47,253 nt of DNA from the NCBI RefSeq assembly GCF_001316245.1, contig NZ_BBDM01000019.1:1-47253 (forward strand), written 5' to 3'. The position numbers and the translations under genes are program-made. Of the stretch, positions 43,797-47,253 are shown piece after piece (position 1 is the first letter of the stretch; each line of letters starts with the position of its first letter). This stretch comes from Vulcanisaeta sp. JCM 14467 (lineage in GTDB: Archaea; Thermoproteota; Thermoprotei; Thermoproteales; Thermocladiaceae). A model generated the notes under the pieces. That model ran no database searches and was not told the origin of the DNA. It saw only the letters and a list, made by a program, of their open reading frames with translations.

Positions 43797-45446
43797 GTGT
43801 CATTTGGTGGATACCCAATCGTTTTAACGGGCGAGATCGCGACAATGAGCGATACCCATGGATCGTCCGTAGTCGGCTTCGCAAGCGCAATACCGGAGAA
43901 CTACTTCAGGGATTGGGTTGCCCGTAGATTCTTCAGAATTAAGAGTGATAGAAATGGTAGAGTATTTAGAGCACCTTATGGTCTAGCAAAGGTCGAAGCA
44001 GCATTACTTGCCCACGGATATACGAGGAACGACGTTATTATCGCAGATCCCTATAAGCTTGATAAGGTCATTGGGCCAAATACGCGGGTAGTTGGTATTT
44101 ACGTAATGGACCCATTAGGGTTAAGCTATGGCTCTGGAATACTTTACTGGATATTAAAACTTGCTGATCTACCATATAGGGGCTTGCCATACATCGCAAA
44201 ATCCTTTTTGCAAGTCATCAACCACCCAGCAATTAAGAAACACAGAGATCATTTAAAGATCGTTATTGGCGGCCCTGCTGGTTGGCAAATTGTTGATACT
44301 GATAAGCAGGGCGAACTTGGTATTGATGTTGTATATGAAGGCGAGTTTGAGGAAGACGGTCCCCAAGTATTTGATAAGTTAATGAAGGGTGAACCAGTAC
44401 CAAGTAGGGTTGTTGCTCGTAGGCCTGTGCCCGTTGAAATGGTTCCAACCATCGTTACCCCATCAATTGGTGGTATGGTCGAGGTTACGAGGGGCTGCGG
44501 ACGCGGCTGCCAATTCTGTACGCCAACGCTCAGCGGCATGATTAGGTCATTCCCATTTGAGGGCCATATAGACAGGGAGATTAAGCTGAACATAGAGGTT
44601 GGCGGCTTCAAGGAGATAACGCTTCATAGTGAGGAATTCTTTAGGTATGGTGCTAAGGGTATTGAGCCGAACCCAGATAAAGTTCTTGACTTGACGGTTA
44701 AGGCTTATAAGCTCGTTAAGTCCTATGGCGATGATTATGAGATAACCACGGACTTTACCACAGCTGCCGTTGTAAAGTACGCGCCTAAGATGGTTAAGGA
44801 GGTTTCGGAGTACATGAATGAGGGTGGTACCTGGCACTTCATTGAAATGGGTATCGAAACAGGTTCACCAAGGCTATTAAGATTATTAATGGCCGGTAAA
44901 GCACTGCCATATAAGCCTGAGCAGTACCCAGACGTTGTTGAGGAGGCCATTGGTATACTTAATGATAATCATTGGGTCGTGGTTGGAACAATGATACTAA
45001 ACCTGCCCGGTGAAACCGACGATGACGTAGTCAAGAGTCTCGAATTACTAGATAGATTAAAGAGACTTAGGGTACTCACGTTCCCACTACCATTCATACC
45101 AATGGGTGCGCTAAGGAAGAGGGACTTCACAGTACTGGATAAGATGCTTGATGATCCACTTAGGCGTGAATTCATCCTTAAAGCCTTAATAAAGTCCTTC
45201 GAGGAGGCCAAGGCCTTTAGCAGCCTTATAACTAGGAAGGTTGAGAACTTCATAGTTAAGAGACTCATTGGCTACCTAGCCGTTAGCAGCTTCAACCTAG
45301 TGCTCAAGAGGTACAAGGAGAAGTTGGGCTCCCTCGTTGAGCAGTACGGTGAGTTCAGGGAGAGGGTTAAGGAGGGGGTGAGTAAGGCGGTTATATCCGT
45401 TAAAATAGATAGGGAGACTGATGATCAAGCCAGCGACAGCTCATAA
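43797..45446 (+). CDS. B12-binding-type radical SAM protein (possible tetraether-lipid or tRNA/other C-H chemistry)
   Basis: 549 residues. An N-terminal cobalamin-binding-like domain (GYPIVLTGEIATMSDTHG, VVGIYVMDPLGLSYG, KIVIGGPAGWQIVDT) is followed by a radical SAM core with the cluster motif RGCGRGCQFCTP (C-x3-C-x2-C). The SAM-binding GG and ITLHSEEFFRYG follow, then FIEMGIETGSPRLLRLLMAG and LNLPGETDDDVVKS. The C-terminal 120 residues are helical. This layout is that of B12-dependent radical SAM enzymes such as those installing GDGT rings, but the role here is inference. GTG at 43797 is preferred to the in-frame TTG at 43752 because of TATA placement. Confidence 0.75.
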   Translation: MSFGGYPIVLTGEIATMSDTHGSSVVGFASAIPENYFRDWVARRFFRIKSDRNGRVFRAPYGLAKVEAALLAHGYTRNDVIIADPYKLDKVIGPNTRVVGIYVMDPLGLSYGSGILYWILKLADLPYRGLPYIAKSFLQVINHPAIKKHRDHLKIVIGGPAGWQIVDTDKQGELGIDVVYEGEFEEDGPQVFDKLMKGEPVPSRVVARRPVPVEMVPTIVTPSIGGMVEVTRGCGRGCQFCTPTLSGMIRSFPFEGHIDREIKLNIEVGGFKEITLHSEEFFRYGAKGIEPNPDKVLDLTVKAYKLVKSYGDDYEITTDFTTAAVVKYAPKMVKEVSEYMNEGGTWHFIEMGIETGSPRLLRLLMAGKALPYKPEQYPDVVEEAIGILNDNHWVVVGTMILNLPGETDDDVVKSLELLDRLKRLRVLTFPLPFIPMGALRKRDFTVLDKMLDDPLRREFILKALIKSFEEAKAFSSLITRKVENFIVKRLIGYLAVSSFNLVLKRYKEKLGSLVEQYGEFRERVKEGVSKAVISVKIDRETDDQASDSS

Positions 45447-45476
45447 AAATTAGGCTGAAAACCTTGATAAGGGGCT

Positions 45477-45908
45477 TTAATGACTTACGCAATGATGAAT
45501 TACCCGCGTTAATACTCGAGAATCAAATGGTTGTAATTCGCACACCGCGGCCGCCCCCTCTGTGGGTGCCGTCAGCCTCCTCAAAGCTATGAGTGTTTCT
45601 CGCCTCTTTTCCTCGCTCTTCGCCCTCTCGTATTTTCGGCAGAGCACTTCTACAACCTGCTTCTTGATGTCATCATACCTTGTAAATACGCGCATTGGTA
45701 CCCTGACGAGTAAGTACTTACCGCCCTTATTAACGTAGGCGTAAAACACATTACCATACTTTGACGTCAATATCTCAATGATTTTCCTAGCTTCAGTCTC
45801 ATCTCTGGCATTATGCACTAATTCAACACTGCGCTTGTGAACACGCACCGTGAACTTATAGTTTGCTATTTCAATTTGTGATTCACCTCTCTTATACCTA
45901 TACTCCAT
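45477..45908 (-). CDS. Repeat-family-like ORF (PaREP2-like candidate)
   Basis: 143 residues as read: YKRGESQIEIANYKFTVRVH, ARKIIEILTSKYGNVFYAYV, MRVFTRYDDIKKQVVEVLCR, KYERAKSEEKRRETLIAL. It looks like the charged, helical second half of a Pyrobaculum-type PaREP2 protein, but I cannot confirm this. If one G is added to the GGGGG run near 45555 the end changes to TEGGGRGVRITTI and stops at about 45523, a shorter and more natural C-terminus. It ends 31 nt after the convergent radical SAM gene. Confidence 0.4.
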   Translation of the reverse strand: MEYRYKRGESQIEIANYKFTVRVHKRSVELVHNARDETEARKIIEILTSKYGNVFYAYVNKGGKYLLVRVPMRVFTRYDDIKKQVVEVLCRKYERAKSEEKRRETLIALRRLTAPTEGAAAVCELQPFDSRVLTRVIHHCVSH

Positions 45909-45974
45909 ATTGGCTATTTGCTTTATTCATACCCACTTCTCAAAAGCCATGACGTCGAAAATATCTTTGATAAT

Positions 45975-46346
45975 TTACGGCAGAGCATCAATCATTGCTC
46001 TTGCTAAATTGGTCGCGTTACTTCCGTAATATCTTATATCAATCACATCATAATTGGTTTGATTGAGCCTAGCATTCTTAAACCCCAATCCCTTCAACCT
46101 ATCCAATAATGCTTCCCAATCATTGAATTTCTTGTTCGATATCGTTATCGCGAATGCCGCCTCATCATAAACACGTCCTTTCCTCACAATCTTTAAAAAT
46201 ATGGAGAACAATCACCAAGCACCACATCCAGCCCTATTTCTCTCCTTCTCAGTGATCTCATCACCACGTCGATATCCCTTAACATGCTTAATACCACGGC
46301 AGAAGTGATTTTTCTTCAACAACCTTCTAAGCTCCTCCTCACTCAT
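45975..46346 (-). pseudogene. ORF pair read through an in-frame TGA, probable decaying repeat-family gene
   Basis: From ATG at 46346 the frame reads MSEEELRRLLKKNHFCRGIK, continues to NRAGCGAW, meets a TGA at 46212-46214, and then continues directly in frame as LFSIFLKIVRKGRVYDEAAF, ISNKKFNDWEALLDRLKGLG to DALP and a stop at 45975. The uninterrupted continuation on both sides suggests a single gene with a nonsense change or a base error. The second part has strand/helix spacing like a small alpha/beta domain. Family uncertain. Confidence 0.4.
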
Positions 46347-46485
46347 GGTTTGTGGTGGTCCGCTTTTGCACTTCTTCCTTGCTGTCTTGTGTCCTTACTC
46401 CCCCGCAGTTTCCGCGGGATTCCGCTAGGGACGCATCCTCCGCATAGCCCATGCCACACCTGCATTGCTTTGCTTGGCCAATTCC
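46339..46485 (-). pseudogene. Possible transposase-derived or element-end fragment
   Basis: An open stretch of 48 codons reads GIGQAKQCRCGMGYAEDASL and ends EVQKRTTTNHE, with C-x-C-G and NCGGV cysteines. Its stop overlaps the ATG of the next ORF (ATGAGTGA). I recall TnpB-like C-termini with a similar zinc-ribbon tail, but the evidence is thin. No start codon in a sensible place is present, so it is treated as a fragment. Confidence 0.25.
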
Positions 46486-46695
46486 CTAAAATAACTAAGT
46501 AATTTATATAGGCTTCCCGAAATCGAAATAGAGAAACCACGGAGTGATGCATTGCATGGTTACGAGAAACCATAACACACGTGAACTCGGTGTGTTGGGC
46601 ACACAGAATAAGGCTTAAGACTCATTCAACCTACTCGACTCATCTTTTATGAATAACTGGAGAGAGAAAAAAAGTCCGTGGGTTTAGTTGCTTTG
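46347..46695. other. Gene-poor junction with an inverted repeat
   Basis: Apart from the fragment ending at 46339 and its upstream open frame, I see no gene. Positions about 46574-46596 hold AACACAC-GTGAACTCG-GTGTGTT, a 7-bp hairpin with a 9-nt loop, in a stretch with TGTG/CACA repeats. It could be a terminator, an RNA hairpin or an element end. The upstream part of the 46.7-kb gene (TTTTATGAATAA) holds a TATA-like sequence. Confidence 0.4.
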
Positions 46696-47253
46696 ATGAT
46701 TATGGGTTCCAAATCAAGGCTTTTGTTCATAACTGTCTTGGTTGTTACTGTTGTGGTTGCCGCAGTAATCCTTGTCATGCCGAGGCCTTTAACCAACCAC
46801 AGTGCCGTGGTTAGGCCTGGTAGTGCTGTGACGGGTGGATTCTCCACAGCCAGCCAAGGCGTTGTTGGTTCGCCAATTAGTATTGATGTGCCGATTTACG
46901 TTGTTGGTCCGTCGATGCTTGTTCAGAGGCTGGTTAGTGTTGGTGTTAATGAATCGTTGATTAAGCCCGTGACGGTTGGTGAGTTGCCCAGCCTTCCCGG
47001 TAATAGCTTGGTTGTCATTGATTGGTCTGTGATTGGTCCCAATCTAATCATCAATAGGAGCGGCTTGATGCGCGTGAATGTTAACTCAACAAGCTTCAGG
47101 CTAATTAGGGAGTTGATTAGGCGTGGCGACTTCCTGATAATCCACGGGAATGCAAGTGAGGCGCCAGCCATCGAACTAGCCCTAGCTACTGCATGGGCTA
47201 GGGCATTCAACACGAGCATCATGGCAATACCAGTGCCAAGGTACCTAAGCGGG
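46696..47253 (+). CDS. Membrane-anchored extracytoplasmic protein (cut by right edge)
   Basis: Open to the window's end, 186 codons. N-terminal signal anchor: SKSRLLFITVLVVTVVVAAV followed by ILVMP, then an extracellular domain with many N-x-S/T sites and strand-rich text (SPISIDVPIYVVGPSMLVQR, VVIDWSVIGPNLII, FLIIHGNASEAPAIELALAT). No family recognised. Start uncertain: ATG at 46696 or 46702, GTG at 46678, or, if one A is missing from the A7 run, ATG at 46649. The last choice would give a longer charged N-terminus. Confidence 0.6.
   Translation, partial: MIMGSKSRLLFITVLVVTVVVAAVILVMPRPLTNHSAVVRPGSAVTGGFSTASQGVVGSPISIDVPIYVVGPSMLVQRLVSVGVNESLIKPVTVGELPSLPGNSLVVIDWSVIGPNLIINRSGLMRVNVNSTSFRLIRELIRRGDFLIIHGNASEAPAIELALATAWARAFNTSIMAIPVPRYLSG

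Noticed and set aside
46570..46600. Insertion-sequence terminal inverted repeat
   Set aside because: The 7-bp hairpin has no matching distant copy in the window.
1..47253. CRISPR array, rRNA or tRNA gene
   Set aside because: No repeated spacer-like units, no rRNA-like conserved stretches and no T-arm/anticodon arrangement were found by eye; intron-containing tRNAs could still be missed.

Overview
The window looks like chromosomal DNA of a hyperthermophilic crenarchaeon of the Thermoproteales, most like Vulcanisaeta or Caldivirga. This is an inference from gene content: an AGOG-type 8-oxoguanine glycosylase, GAPN, a tungsten-type aldehyde:ferredoxin oxidoreductase, two PaREP1 proteins, archaeal L19e, L12, aIF2-beta, A-type ATPase subunit D and Pth2. 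Moderate G+C, many GTG/TTG starts, and TATA-like boxes about 26-28 nt before start codons (mostly leaderless genes) fit as well. No rRNA, tRNA or CRISPR array was found.

Layout. 1-5.9 kb: start of rpl19e, an MDR dehydrogenase, a TauE/SafE transporter, a DNA methylase with a decayed tail, a thioredoxin-reductase relic, and a divergent two-subunit class I fumarase. 6-16.7 kb: CBS protein, GAPN, a winged-helix/nuclease protein, small membrane and zinc proteins, a degenerate primase/LigD-polymerase-like protein next to a circularly permuted GTPase, atpD, a SpoIIM-like protein, a DsbA-like protein without CXXC, cytidine deaminase, a TrkA-type protein, MscS and a universal stress protein. 16.8-24.4 kb: lone Cas4-like nuclease, ROK sugar kinase, FAD oxidoreductase, pth2, methyltransferase, AOR, enoyl-CoA hydratase and rpl12. 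24.5-31.8 kb: membrane proteins, an MBL-fold protein, a site-2 protease, AGOG, a phosphomevalonate-dehydratase small subunit with an extra C-terminal domain, a peroxiredoxin and a ModE-like regulator. 31.9-33.6 kb: accessory patch with HEPN-MNT pair, PaREP1, relics and a structured RNA candidate. 33.6-45.4 kb: BtpA, cobalamin adenosyltransferase, nuoJ-nuoK-nuoN, DsbA-like protein, DUF998 protein, M24 peptidase, a second PaREP1, a C/D-box sRNA candidate, a CCG-domain Fe-S protein, an ACT-domain protein, aIF2-beta and a B12-type radical SAM enzyme. 45.5-46.6 kb: decaying repeat-family ORFs. The right edge cuts a membrane-anchored extracellular protein.

The dominant technical feature is that about twenty genes, including core genes such as rpl19e, aIF2-beta and an essential-type GTPase, are split by single-base frameshifts. 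Nearly all are repaired by adding one base, usually a G or C next to a G/C run. Each repaired gene then has a length divisible by three and runs into its family's C-terminus. I read this as systematic homopolymer undercalling, not decay or programmed frameshifting, and I give such genes as single CDS with their true outer limits.

Metabolically the window combines glycolysis (hexokinase, GAPN), the TCA cycle (fumarase), ferredoxin-linked aldehyde oxidation (AOR), the archaeal mevalonate variant (PMDh small subunit), respiratory complex I membrane subunits and oxidative-damage defence (peroxiredoxin, AGOG). The most interesting leads are the C/D-box sRNA with its own promoter, the promoter-driven hairpin RNA candidate at 33.5 kb, the PMDh-S fusion, the degenerate primase-like protein and the methylase locus relic.
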